55,271 nucleotides of DNA from Brevibacterium rongguiense (GTDB lineage Bacteria; Actinomycetota; Actinomycetes; Actinomycetales; Brevibacteriaceae). The position numbers and the translations under genes were made by a program. Below the pieces are notes generated by a model. The model was not told where the DNA came from. It made no database searches and saw only the letters and a program-made list of their open reading frames with translations. Location of the stretch: assembly GCF_009857845.1 (NCBI RefSeq), contig NZ_WWEQ01000014.1, positions 1-55,271 of the forward strand, given 5' to 3'. Positions 24,610 through 33,659 of the stretch are shown piece by piece (positions within the stretch are counted from its first letter, which is position 1; every line of letters begins with the position of its first letter).

Positions 24610-24615
24610 TAGGGT
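24610..24615 (+). promoter_or_regulatory. -10 element TAGGGT of the FAD-binding protein gene
   Basis: Seven bases separate this hexamer from the ATG at 24623, matching the leaderless pattern elsewhere in the window. Confidence 0.45.
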
Positions 24616-24622
24616 GGGGGAC

Positions 24623-27220
24623 ATGAGTGCGATTGCGATCGTCGGCGGTGGGCCGCGCGGCATCTCCCTGGTCGAGCGGCTCGGCGCGGTGCTGGGCGCC
24701 AGCGGCGAGCCCGCGCCCGGTGAGCGCCTCGACCTGCACCTCATCGACGAGCACGAGCCGGGCGCGGGGGATGTGTGGCGCACCGGCCAGACGCGCCTGC
24801 TGTGCATGAACACGCTCGCCCACGCCGTCACGCTCTTCACCGAGCCCGGCGCCTCCGTCCGGGGCCCGGTGCGCGAGGGGCCCACGCTCTACGAGTGGAT
24901 GCTCCTGGTCCTCGATGCCGCCGGCCGCTCACTGGAGCCACGGGCCGCAGCCGGCCTGGGCGATCCGCTGGCGGCCATCCCCGCCGCCCACCGCGCGCCG
25001 TTCGAGGCCCACCCGCCCCGTCTGGAGCCGCTCGAGCCGTTCCTTGCGGAGATGGCCGCCGCGCGCCCCGAATCCAATCCCAGCCGCGCCCTCTACGGCG
25101 CGTACCTGGGCTGGGTGCTGGACCTCGTGCGGGCCTGGCTGCCGGAGCGCGCACACCTGCACGTCCACCGGGCCCGCGCGGCGCACGTGGGCGAGGGCGG
25201 CGGCGTCGAGCTGCACCCCGCGCAGCCGGCCGCGCACCGGCCCCACGCTCCCGGCGATGCCGCGCACACGATCGCAGCCGATGCCGTCGTCCTCACCGGC
25301 GGCTGGCTCGCCCACGCTCCCACCCCCGCCGAGGCGCGCCTCGCCTCGGCCGTGCGGGCCGCGGGCGGCTCGGTGGCGGGCAGTCCCGTTGCGGGCGGTG
25401 CGGCAGCGGGCGGTTCGCCTGCTGGAGATGCGATGGCGGGTGGGGTGCCTGCTGGAGGTGCGCCGGCGGACGGGGCGCCGGCGGACGGGGCGCCTGCTGG
25501 AGCTTCGCTTGTCGAAGGTGCGCTCACGGGCGGATCGGCGATCGGCGATACGGCGGTGCGTGCGCCGCTGCGTTCGGAGGTGTCCGCGCCCCGAGCGGCT
25601 CCCGCTCCGGGCGCACCGCTGTGGGTGGCTCCCGGCAATCCGCTTGCCCAGGACCTCTCGGGCATCGCAGCGGGTGAGAATGTCCTGGTGAGGGGCCTGG
25701 GAATGGGTTTCTTCGACGCGCTGATCCTCCTCACCGCCGGACGCGGGGGGACCTTCGAGGAGGACCCGCGGCGCGCCGGGCGCCTGCGCTACCGCGCCTC
25801 CGGGCGCGAACCCCACCTGGTGGTCGCCTCGCATCGCGGCTACCCCTACCTGCCGAAGTCCGAATACGGCGGTCTGCCGCCCGCCGCCCACCTGCCGCGC
25901 GCCCGGGCGACCGCCGCGGAGCTGCGGGCGCGCCCGGCGGCCGAGCGGATCGAGTTCGACCGCGAGCTGTGGCCGGCGATCGTCCGCGACGCCTTCGAGG
26001 CCCACGCGCTCACGATCCTCGCTTCCGCCGGCACCGGCTCCCCGGACGCCGGTACCCCGGAGGCCGACTCTTCGAGCCACGGCTCCCCGGACGCCGGTAC
26101 CCCGGAGGCCGGCTCTTCGAGCCACGGCTTCCCGGGCGGCGGTGCCCCGGACGCTGGTTCTTCGAGCGACGCATCCCCGGACGCCGGTACCGGTTCCGCT
26201 CATGCCGACGACCGCGCCTCCGATGCTGACACTGATACCGGCCCCACCGGCCCCACCGGCCCCACCGGCCCCACCGGCCCCACCGGCCCCACCGGCCCCA
26301 CCGGCACCGCAGCTACCGCTGATACTGCAGCCCTCACCGCCGCGAGCACCGCCGCGGCGGTCACCGCCGCTCTCGACGCGGCCCCGCTCGAGCCCGCACA
26401 GTCCGTCGAGGAGCAGTTCGCCCGCGCCCGCACGGCACTGACCGGGCTCCTGGATCCCGCCGACGCATTCCACCCCGAGCGGTATGCGCTGCCCGTCGCC
26501 CCGGACGGTGCGCCCCTGCCCGATGCCGCGGCGCTCACGGCGTGGGCCGCCCCGCGCCTCGCCGCCGACCTCGCCGCAGCGCGCGCCGCGGCGGCGAGCC
26601 CGGAGAAGAACGGCCTGTGGTCGTTCAGCGCCGCCCGGCGCCTGGCGACCCTGCTGGGCAGCCGCGACCGCTTCACCGCCGAATCGCGCTCCGGGCACCT
26701 GCGCACGCTCCAGTCGCTCGGCCAGATGGTGGGCTCGGGCCCGCCCGCCTTCCGCACCCGGGAGCTGCTCGCGCTCATCGAGGCGGGTGTGGTGGAGCTT
26801 GCCGGAGCGCACCCCCGCGTGGAGGGGCCGCACGCAGGCGACGGCTTCGTCCTGCACACCTCGACCGTGCGGGCACCCGTGCGCGGGCGCGTGCTCCTCG
26901 ATGCGTGGATGCACGCGCCCGACCTGCGCTTCACCGCCGACCCGCTGGTGGGCGAGCTGCTGGCCGCCGGCCGCCTGCGCCCCTATGCCCACCACGCGGC
27001 CGACGGCACCGCGGTGGACTCCCGCGCGCCGGACGTGGAGCTCTCCAGCAACCGGGCCATCCGCGCCGACGGCACGCCCGATCCGGTGCTCTTCCTCATG
27101 GGCCTGCCGCTCGAGGACGTCTTCGGGGACACGACGATCAGCCCCATGCCGGGCTCGGATCCCTCGATGCTGCGCGAGACCGACCGCGTGGCCCGCGCCC
27201 TCGCCGCCGCTGTGGGCTGA
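24623..27220 (+). CDS. FAD/NAD(P)-binding protein with repeat-expanded insertions
   Basis: An 865-residue protein beginning SAIAIVGGGPRGISLVERL, an N-terminal dinucleotide-binding motif typical of the FAD_NAD(P)-binding (PF13454-like) family. ENVLVRGLGMGFFDALILLT holds the second Rossmann segment. The C-terminal part (HHAADGTAVDSRAPDVELSS, LFLMGLPLEDVFGDT) is also characteristic. Usual members are about 600 residues; the excess comes from a Gly/Ala/Pro-rich insert near residues 250-315 and a repeat block near 472-560, including three 15-residue units and seven Gly-Pro-Thr triplets. Function is unknown; related proteins sit in amino-acid hydroxylase or siderophore-like contexts. Confidence 0.8.
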   Translation: MSAIAIVGGGPRGISLVERLGAVLGASGEPAPGERLDLHLIDEHEPGAGDVWRTGQTRLLCMNTLAHAVTLFTEPGASVRGPVREGPTLYEWMLLVLDAAGRSLEPRAAAGLGDPLAAIPAAHRAPFEAHPPRLEPLEPFLAEMAAARPESNPSRALYGAYLGWVLDLVRAWLPERAHLHVHRARAAHVGEGGGVELHPAQPAAHRPHAPGDAAHTIAADAVVLTGGWLAHAPTPAEARLASAVRAAGGSVAGSPVAGGAAAGGSPAGDAMAGGVPAGGAPADGAPADGAPAGASLVEGALTGGSAIGDTAVRAPLRSEVSAPRAAPAPGAPLWVAPGNPLAQDLSGIAAGENVLVRGLGMGFFDALILLTAGRGGTFEEDPRRAGRLRYRASGREPHLVVASHRGYPYLPKSEYGGLPPAAHLPRARATAAELRARPAAERIEFDRELWPAIVRDAFEAHALTILASAGTGSPDAGTPEADSSSHGSPDAGTPEAGSSSHGFPGGGAPDAGSSSDASPDAGTGSAHADDRASDADTDTGPTGPTGPTGPTGPTGPTGPTGTAATADTAALTAASTAAAVTAALDAAPLEPAQSVEEQFARARTALTGLLDPADAFHPERYALPVAPDGAPLPDAAALTAWAAPRLAADLAAARAAAASPEKNGLWSFSAARRLATLLGSRDRFTAESRSGHLRTLQSLGQMVGSGPPAFRTRELLALIEAGVVELAGAHPRVEGPHAGDGFVLHTSTVRAPVRGRVLLDAWMHAPDLRFTADPLVGELLAAGRLRPYAHHAADGTAVDSRAPDVELSSNRAIRADGTPDPVLFLMGLPLEDVFGDTTISPMPGSDPSMLRETDRVARALAAAVG
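26036..26191 (+). repeat. 45-bp tandem repeat (three units plus a partial) in the FAD protein gene
   Basis: Units begin at 26036, 26081 and 26126, with a partial unit at 26171. Units 1 and 2 differ at a single base; unit 3 is diverged. Each encodes 15 residues of the type GSPDAGTPEAxSSSH. The repeat stays in frame, so it changes length without breaking the gene. Confidence 0.9.
26240..26302 (+). repeat. Seven exact 9-bp repeats GGCCCCACC encoding Gly-Pro-Thr
   Basis: A perfect (GGCCCCACC)x7 run encodes a collagen-like Gly-Pro-Thr tract inside the FAD-binding protein. Such a run is prone to slippage; because the unit is 9 bp, copy-number changes keep the frame. Confidence 0.95.
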
Positions 27221-27282
27221 GGCACTGACGCAGGCACTGAGCTCAGATTCTGGCCTGAGGCCCGGCTGAGGTCAGGGTCGAG

Positions 27283-27302
27283 TTCGTGATGTCTGTCACG
27301 AA
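27283..27302. promoter_or_regulatory. Perfect inverted repeat upstream of efeU
   Basis: TTCGTGA at 27283-27289 and TCACGAA at 27296-27302 form 7-bp arms around a 6-base spacer. The site lies about 50 bases upstream of the efe -10. It is a candidate operator for a second regulator. Confidence 0.5.
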
Positions 27303-27348
27303 TGTCCGAATGGTGTCCCGAGCCTCGCCTGCCGTCCGAGGCCGGGAC

Positions 27349-27372
27349 TACGATGAGGTGAGGCTCACCACG
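27349..27372 (+). promoter_or_regulatory. efeUOB promoter with candidate DtxR/IdeR iron box
   Basis: The -10-like TACGAT is at 27349-27354. The overlapping 19-mer at 27354-27372 contains AGGTGAGGCTCACC and matches the iron-repressor consensus (TWAGGTWAGSCTWACCTWA) at 12 of 19 positions, by my count. Its core is intact; the last three bases do not match. Binding there would cover the transcription start, giving repression by iron. The efeU leader would be about 110 bases. Confidence 0.6.
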
Positions 27373-27473
27373 CGGCGGACCTCCGGGACCGCCGCGCGTG
27401 CAGCCCCGACCGTACGTGAATCCCGCTGTTCGCCGGCGATCCACGCCAGCCGCACAGCCAGGAGGAGACGCCC

Positions 27474-29018
27474 GTGGTCGCGACGTTCGTCATCGGCCTG
27501 CGCGAAGGCCTCGAGGCCGCCCTCATCGTCGGCATCATCGCGGCCTTCCTCAAGCGTTGCGGCCAGTCGCTGCGGCCCATGTGGCTGGGCGTCATCCTCG
27601 CGATCATCATCTCGATCCTCGTCGGCGTCGCCCTCGAACTCGTCCAGCAGGCCCTTCCCCAGCGCCAGCAGGAGGGGATGGAGACCGTCATCGGCGCGAT
27701 CGCCGTGGTCTTCGTCACCGGCATGGTGCTGTGGATGCGCGATCACGCCCGCAACCTCAAGGGAGACCTGGAGGGGCAGGCCGACGACGCCCTGGCCACC
27801 GGCACCGCGCGCGCCATGGCGATCATGGCGTTCCTCGCGGTCCTCAAGGAGGGCTTCGAGTCCGCCGTCTTCCTCCTCGCCACGTTCCAGGCATCGTCGT
27901 CCGTGGGCGCCGCGGCGCTCGGCGCGGTGCTCGGCATCCTCGTCTCCGTGGGGATCGGCTACGGCATCTACACCGGCGGCGTGCGCATCAACCTGGGGAA
28001 GTTCTTCCAGATCACCGGGCCGTTCCTCGTGCTCGTCGCCGCCGGGCTCGTCATCTCCGGCCTGCGCACCGCCCACGAGGCGGGCTGGATCCTCATCGGC
28101 CAGCAGCGCACCCTCGACCTGTCGTGGCTCGCGCCCAACGGCACGATCCGCGCCGCCCTCATCACCGGCGTCCTCGGCATCCCCGCGGACCCGCGGCTCA
28201 TCGAGGTGCTGGGCTGGCTCGCCTACTTCGTCCCGATGATGATCATCGTGCTGCTGCCCGCCCGTCTGCGCCCCACGGGCGCGGCCCGGGTGCGCGCCCT
28301 GGCGGGCGGCGCAGTCGCACTGGCCGCGGCGGCCCTCGCGCTCGCCCTCTTCGTGCCGCTGCCCGCTCTCCAGGCGCCCGAGGCGCAGGCGCGCACCGCG
28401 GGCGGGGAGACCCTCGCGTTCGCCCAGCGCGACGACGGCTCTGCCACGCTGAGCGTCACCGACGCGAGCGGCAAGACCGCCGAATACGGATTCGCCGCGG
28501 AGGACGGCCAGCCGACCGGCGCCTCGGGCACCCTCCAGTGGCGCACGGAGAAGAAGGAGCCGGCGGCGAAGCAGACCATCACACTCGCCCAGCTCGCCGA
28601 GCTCAACGGCGGCCGCCTGCCCGTCGGCATCAACGTCGACCGTCAGCCTGGACCGTTCGCCGCGACCGTGGACGCCACCGACGCCATCGACGCCACAACG
28701 TACGAGGGCGGCCTGCTGGGCGGCGGCGTGACCCGCACGGGGACCGCCGCGCTCAGCGGCGGCGGCCTGAGCTCACCGCGCACCGTCAGCCTGTCCGGCG
28801 GCGGCGCCTCGATCGACCAGGACACTGCGAAGGCTGCCCAGCAGCAGCTCCAGCAGACCCAGCAGGCACGCGCCGAACGTCTTCTGTGGAAGATGTGGCT
28901 GCCGATTGCGGCGGGCCTGACCGCAATCGCCCTGGCAGTCCAGGCGCAGCTTGCCCACCGCAGGCTGACCACCCCCACCGAACCGGCGCAGCCGGCCCAC
29001 CGCAAGGAGACACCATGA
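27474..29018 (+). CDS. efeU: EfeU/FTR1-type ferrous/ferric iron permease
   Basis: A 514-residue protein. The first FTR1 motif REGLE is at residues 10-14 and the second, KEGFE, at about 125-129; both carry the Glu residues that line the iron path. Seven hydrophobic segments occupy roughly residues 1-280. A long extracytoplasmic C-terminal region rich in Ala/Gly/Thr follows, ending with an additional helix (LPIAAGLTAIALAVQ) near 475. AGGAGGAGACGCC precedes the GTG at 27474. It is the first gene of efeUOB, with its stop overlapping the efeO start. Confidence 0.93.
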   Translation: MVATFVIGLREGLEAALIVGIIAAFLKRCGQSLRPMWLGVILAIIISILVGVALELVQQALPQRQQEGMETVIGAIAVVFVTGMVLWMRDHARNLKGDLEGQADDALATGTARAMAIMAFLAVLKEGFESAVFLLATFQASSSVGAAALGAVLGILVSVGIGYGIYTGGVRINLGKFFQITGPFLVLVAAGLVISGLRTAHEAGWILIGQQRTLDLSWLAPNGTIRAALITGVLGIPADPRLIEVLGWLAYFVPMMIIVLLPARLRPTGAARVRALAGGAVALAAAALALALFVPLPALQAPEAQARTAGGETLAFAQRDDGSATLSVTDASGKTAEYGFAAEDGQPTGASGTLQWRTEKKEPAAKQTITLAQLAELNGGRLPVGINVDRQPGPFAATVDATDAIDATTYEGGLLGGGVTRTGTAALSGGGLSSPRTVSLSGGGASIDQDTAKAAQQQLQQTQQARAERLLWKMWLPIAAGLTAIALAVQAQLAHRRLTTPTEPAQPAHRKETP

Positions 29019-30229
29019 AGACCAGGACCATCGCGCGCGGCCTGTCCGCCGCCTCGATCGCGGCCATCGCGCTGACCGCCGCCGGCTGCGGCAGCGGCTC
29101 CAGCGACAGCTCGGACTCGAGCTCCGACGGCGGGACCACCGAGGTCAACGTCTCGCTGGAGAACAAGGACGGCAAGGACACCTGCTCGATCGACAAGACC
29201 GAGGCCAACGGCGGCCCCGTGAAGTTCAATGTGGAGAACAAGTCCGCCTCCGGCATCACCGAGGTCGAGCTGCTCCAGGACCAGCGGATCCTGGGCGAGA
29301 AGGAGAACCTGGCCCCCGGCCTGGCCCCCGTGTCGTTCACCGTCACGCTCTCCGGCGGGGACTACCAGGTCTACTGCCCTGGCGCGGAGACGGAGATGCA
29401 GGACTTCAAGGTCACCGGCGATGCCGCCAAGCCCACCGGCGACACGCAGGAGCTGCTGCAGCAGGGCGCCGACCAGTACGCGGACTTCGTCAAGGACCAG
29501 GTCGGCCAGATGAACGACGCCGTGAAGAAGCTCCAGGAAGCCGTGGACAAGGGCGACGTCGAGGCCGCGAAGAAGGCCTACGCGGATGCCCGCCCGTTCT
29601 ACGAGAAGGTCGAGTCCGACGTCGACAGCTTCCTGCTGCCCGGTGGCTCTCCCGACGACAACGCCACGAACCTCGACTACCTCATCGACATGCGCCAGTC
29701 GAACATCGACAAGAAGGTGGGCTGGCACGGCTTCCACGCCATCGAGCGCGACCTGTGGCAGGGCAAGAAGATCGACGACGGCACCAAGAAGTACGCGAAG
29801 GAGCTCACGGACAACGTGGGCAAGCTCAACGAGCAGGTCCAGGATCTGAAGTTCAAGCCCGAGGACCTCGCCAACGGCGCCGCCGGCCTGCTCGAAGAGG
29901 TTCAGTCGGAGAAGATCACCGGTGAGGAGGAGGCCTACAGCCACCTCGACCTCGTCGACTTCGCGGCGAACGTCGAGGGCGCGCAGGATGCCTTCGCCAG
30001 CCTCAAGCCGGGCCTCGAGAAGATCGACCCGGACCTGACGAAGAAGATCTCCGGCCAGTTCGACAAGGTCCGCAAGGACCTCAACGCCTACCGCGACGCG
30101 GATGCGCTGGGCGGCTACAAGGCGTGGACGCCGGAGCTGCGCAAGAAGGACGCGAACAAGCTCTCGCAGTCCGTGCAGGGCCTGCAGGATCCGCTGTCGA
30201 CGCTGGCGGAAAAGGTCGCCAAGGCCTGA
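29015..30229 (+). CDS. efeO: EfeO, periplasmic-type iron-binding lipoprotein
   Basis: A 404-residue lipoprotein. The signal ends in LTAAGC with Cys25 as the lipid anchor, followed by a Ser/Asp-rich spacer. An N-terminal cupredoxin-like domain (about residues 45-135) precedes the imelysin-like M75 domain, whose HxxE motif appears as GWHGFHAIERDLW. EfeO delivers iron to EfeU in this three-gene system. The ATG overlaps the efeU stop (ATGA), so translation is coupled. Confidence 0.93.
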   Translation: MKTRTIARGLSAASIAAIALTAAGCGSGSSDSSDSSSDGGTTEVNVSLENKDGKDTCSIDKTEANGGPVKFNVENKSASGITEVELLQDQRILGEKENLAPGLAPVSFTVTLSGGDYQVYCPGAETEMQDFKVTGDAAKPTGDTQELLQQGADQYADFVKDQVGQMNDAVKKLQEAVDKGDVEAAKKAYADARPFYEKVESDVDSFLLPGGSPDDNATNLDYLIDMRQSNIDKKVGWHGFHAIERDLWQGKKIDDGTKKYAKELTDNVGKLNEQVQDLKFKPEDLANGAAGLLEEVQSEKITGEEEAYSHLDLVDFAANVEGAQDAFASLKPGLEKIDPDLTKKISGQFDKVRKDLNAYRDADALGGYKAWTPELRKKDANKLSQSVQGLQDPLSTLAEKVAKA

Positions 30230-31482
30230 TGAAGCCGGATTCCGGCCCCAAGGGCATCGGCCGCCGAGGCCTCCTCGTCGGAGGCTTCGGCGGCCTTGCC
30301 GCGGGCGGGCTCGTCAGCGGCCTGTCCGTCGACGCCGCCCACCGGGAGCGCGAGGCGAGCGCCGGCTCGAAGATCGCGCAGTCGCACTACGAGTTCTACG
30401 ACCAGCCCCACCCCGTGGGGGTCTCCACGATTCCCCAGCAGTACTCCGTATTCATGGCCTTCGACCTCACCCTGGCCACCGCCCAGGACCTGCAGGTGCT
30501 GCTGGCCCGCTGGTCCGCGGCCATCGACCAACTCATGCAGGGCAACTCGATCGGCCAGGTGGAGCCCGAGCACGAGCAGAGCGTCGCAACGGACACCGGC
30601 GAGGCACTGGGCCTGGGGCCCAACAACCTCACGGTCACCGTGGGCTTCGGGCCCGGCATGTTCGACGGGCGGTTCGGACTCGCGGCGAAGCGGCCCAAGA
30701 AGCTGGCCAAGCTGCCCAAGTTCTCCTCCGACCGTCTGGACCCCGCGGTGTGCGACGGCGACATCAGCCTGCAGGCGTGCGCCGATGACCCGCAGGTGGC
30801 GTACCACGCGATCCGCGACCTCGCTCGTATGGCGCGGGGCTCCGCCACGACCAAGTGGACCGTCATGGGCTTCGGCAAGGCCTCCGCGCAGGGCGGCCAG
30901 GAGACCCCGCGCAACCTGCTGGGCTACAAGGACGGGACCCGCAACGTCTCCACCGACCCGGATCACGAGAAGTTCGTGTGGGTGGGCGACGACGATGTGG
31001 CCTGGATGAGGGGCGGGACCTATCAGATCAGCCGCAAGATCCAGATGTTCATCGAGATCTGGGACGCCGACCGCGTCTCGGATCAGAACGAGGTCTTCGG
31101 CCGGTTCAAGGTCTCCGGCGCGCCGCTGAGCGGGCACGCGGAGTTCGACACCCCGGACTTCCACGCCAAGGGCGCCGACGGCGACCCCGTCATCCCGGTG
31201 AACTCCCACGTGGCGCTGAGCGCCCCGGAGAACAACGGCGGGGTGAAGATCCTGCGCCGACCGTACAACTACACCGACGGCATCAACTCCGATGGCCAAT
31301 TGGACGCCGGGCTGCACTTCCTGGCCTACGTCAACGACCCGCAGCACTTCATCACGCTCCAAGACCGGCTGGGCGCCAGCGACATGCTCAACGAGTACAT
31401 CGCCCACCGTGGCTCCGCGATCTTCGCCGTGCCGCCCAACCCGGCGCGCGGCAGCTTCATCGGGCGCGAGCTGTTCGGCTAG
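30229..31482 (+). CDS. efeB: EfeB, Tat-exported Dyp-type heme peroxidase
   Basis: A 417-residue Dyp-type peroxidase. The Tat signal is GIGRRGLLVGGFGGLAAGGL at the N-terminus. The catalytic GxxDG motif appears as GYKDGTRN; GHAEFDTPD contains a His near the heme side, and RRPYNYTDG holds conserved residues. EfeB extracts iron from heme or oxidises ferrous iron at the cell surface. The ATG overlaps the efeO stop (TGATG), completing the operon. Confidence 0.93.
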   Translation: MKPDSGPKGIGRRGLLVGGFGGLAAGGLVSGLSVDAAHREREASAGSKIAQSHYEFYDQPHPVGVSTIPQQYSVFMAFDLTLATAQDLQVLLARWSAAIDQLMQGNSIGQVEPEHEQSVATDTGEALGLGPNNLTVTVGFGPGMFDGRFGLAAKRPKKLAKLPKFSSDRLDPAVCDGDISLQACADDPQVAYHAIRDLARMARGSATTKWTVMGFGKASAQGGQETPRNLLGYKDGTRNVSTDPDHEKFVWVGDDDVAWMRGGTYQISRKIQMFIEIWDADRVSDQNEVFGRFKVSGAPLSGHAEFDTPDFHAKGADGDPVIPVNSHVALSAPENNGGVKILRRPYNYTDGINSDGQLDAGLHFLAYVNDPQHFITLQDRLGASDMLNEYIAHRGSAIFAVPPNPARGSFIGRELFG

Positions 31483-31875
31483 GGGCGGTTCTGTAGGCGC
31501 TGCTCGGGGTGGCGCCGTTCGCGGGGTGGGCCGCTGTGGGGGAGTCTTCACGTGATTGCGTCGCGGCGAGCGGGTGAAGACCTTTTGAGCGCTACGGCCC
31601 GAACCCGGGCGGAAAGTCTTCCCCTGACGGGTGGGGGCTGATCAGGTGAAGAGTTCTTTTCGAGCTCCGCGTGCGAGGCGCTGCGCTGCCTCCCGCCGCA
31701 CCCACGTCGCCACACCTCCCCGCCCCCCAGCGGGGAAGCGCGCAGCCACTCGTACCGCGCAGTCACTCCTGCCGCGCAGCCCGCCGGGGCCCTCGCGGAC
31801 CCGGGCTGCCGTCTTCCTGGTGCTGGTAAGACCACAGTGTTCCGCCGGGGCCCTCGCGGACCCGGGCTGCCGCCG
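31483..31875. other. Spacer between efeB and alaA with GTGAAGA words
   Basis: No gene is seen in this 393-base convergent spacer. TCTTCAC at 31545-31551 and GTGAAGA at 31574-31580 form an inverted pair, and a further GTGAAGA lies at 31646-31652; the last two are each followed within a few bases by TTTT. The end of the spacer holds two copies of a 31-bp direct repeat. Termination or a regulatory function is possible. Confidence 0.4.
31781..31872. repeat. Exact 31-bp direct repeat flanking a 30-bp spacer
   Basis: The same 31-bp sequence, starting CCGCCGGGGCCCTCGCGGAC, occurs at 31781-31811 and 31842-31872. The second copy ends 3 bases before the alaA stop codon on the minus strand. The 30 bases between them are much less GC-rich. 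It may be a duplicated terminator or the remnant of an excised or inserted element. Confidence 0.85.
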
Positions 31876-33110
31876 CTACGCCTGCTGGCGGTACCCGGAG
31901 AGGAAGTCGCCGAGCCGGTTGAGCGCCTCGTCGAGGACCTCGACGCTCGGCAGCGTGACGAGCCGGAAGTGGTCCGGGCGCGCCCAGTTGAACGCGCTGC
32001 CGTGGCTCACGAGGATCTTCTGCTCGCGCAGCAGGTCGAGAGCGAAGCGCTCGTCGTCGACGATGCCGAAGCGCTCCACGTCGAGCTTGGGGAACAGGTA
32101 GAGCGCGCCGTGTGCGGGTTGGCACTCGATGCCGTCGATCGCGTTGAGCTTCTCGAGCGACAGGTCCATCTGCGCCCCCAGCCTGCCGGTGGGCAGCACG
32201 AGCTCCTCGATGGACTGCCGCCCGCCCAGCGCCGCCTGGATGGCGTGCTGGCCTGGCACATTGGCGCACATGCGCATGTTCGCGAGCAGCCGGATGCCCT
32301 CGATGTAGCTGGCCGCCTGGCCCTTGGGGCCCGTGATGGCCAGCCACCCCGAGCGGTAGCCGGCGATCCGGTAGGCCTTCGACAGGCCGGAGTACGTCAG
32401 GCACAGGACCTCGTCGCCGGCGACCTGCGCCGTGTTGACCATCTCCGCACCGTGGTACGTGATCTTCTCGTAGATCTCGTCGGAGAAGACGATGAGCCCG
32501 TGCTCGCGGGCGATGCGCACGATGCCCTCGAGCACCTCGCGGGGGTAGACGGCGCCGGTGGGGTTGTTCGGATTGATCACGACGATGCCCCGAGTGCGGT
32601 CGGTGATCTTCGCGGCGATGTCGTCGAGGTCCGGCAGCCAGCCGGCCTGCTCATCGCACTCGTAGTGGACGGGCGTGCCGCCGGAGAGCGTCACCGAGGC
32701 CGTCCACAGCGGGTAGTCCGGCGTGGGCACGAGGATCTCATCGCCCGGATCGCACAGCGCTGGAGGCTGAGGGTGATGAGCTCGGAGACGCCGTTGCCCA
32801 GGTAGACGTCGTCCGCGTCCAGCCCGTCGATGCCGCGTGTCTCGTAGTACTGGACGACCGCGCGGCGGGCCGAGGGGATGCCGCGGGAGTCGCTGTAGCC
32901 CTGCGCCGTGGGCAGGTGGGCGATCATGTCGACGAGGATCGAGTCCGGGCACTCGAAGCCGAACGGCGCGGGATTGCCGATGTTGAGCTTGAGGATCCGG
33001 TGGCCCTCCGCCTCCATCCGCTCGGCCTCGTCCAGGACGGGGCCGCGGATGTCGTAGAGGACGTCGGAGAGCTTCTGGGACTGGTCATAGCGGCGAGGAA
33101 GGCTGTTCAC
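31876..33110 (-). pseudogene. alaA: AlaA-type alanine/aspartate aminotransferase, broken by a one-base deletion
   Basis: Two overlapping frames together encode a close relative of E. coli AlaA: YDIRGPVLDEAERM, KLNIGNPAPFGF, PTAQGYSDSRG and GNGVSELI in the first, then PDYPLWTASVTLSGG, NPNNPTGAVYP, the PLP lysine in YSGLSKAYRIAGYRSGW, and AFNWARPDHFRLVTLP in the second. The frame is lost after codon 117 (Gln, 32760-32762), where one C on the plus strand is missing; adding it restores SLQALCDPGDE. The restored length, 411 residues, is normal. The GTG at 33110 has GGAG upstream. It transfers amino groups between alanine and 2-oxoglutarate. A sequencing error is as likely as a real mutation. Confidence 0.85.
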
Positions 33111-33231
33111 GCGCTCCACCCTACGCGCGGGCCGGGCGGCCACCGGGCAGCGCAAAGGTGTGACCTGGGGGCCTTTCGCGTCACGGGTGCGCGTCGGCCC
33201 ACGGCCCGCGCACCGACGTCCGAGCATTCCC

Positions 33232-33303
<72 letters not shown>

Positions 33304-33360
33304 GGGCTTGGGTGCGGGCGGGCGCGAGGGTCGCGCGGGCCCGGTGCCGTGGCGCGGGGT

Positions 33361-33598
33361 GCGGGCCCGAGGCGCGGGTCGCCCCGCGGCTCGGGTGCGG
33401 AAGGAGTAAGGACACGGACCTGCACCGTCGCGCGGAAAGCGGGCCCGAAGCGCGGGTCGCCCTGCGGCCCTGGCGCAGGAAGTGCCCGGGTGCGGAAGGA
33501 GTGAGGACACGGGCGGGCACCGTCGCGCGGAACGCGGGCCCGAGGCGCGAGTCGCTCCCCGGCCCTGACGCGGACGGTGCCCGGGTGCGGACGTTGGC
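33361..33598. repeat. Three imperfect 78-95-bp repeats
   Basis: Copies starting GCGGGCCCGAGGCGCGGGTC-like begin at 33361, 33439 and 33534. The second is about 95 bp and the third is truncated. Shared words include GCGGAAGGAGT and CACCGTCGCGCGGAA. No gene is supported in either strand, although long open frames appear because of the base composition. Confidence 0.75.
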
Positions 33599-33659
33599 CC
33601 CGCTGCGGAGGGCGTGGCTGCTGTGGGGAGGGCCGACCCGAGTTGCGACCCGGGGCCTG

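Noticed and set aside
26036-26302. Possible CRISPR or surface collagen-like protein
   Set aside because: The repeats are inside an FAD-binding frame with no signal peptide or cell-wall anchor, and there are no spacers.
24929-26995. Long minus-strand frame with (GGA)n Gly-Ala tract opposite the FAD protein
   Set aside because: It is the mirror of the Gly-Pro-Thr DNA repeat and has no start signal or family; the plus frame has clear FAD-binding motifs.
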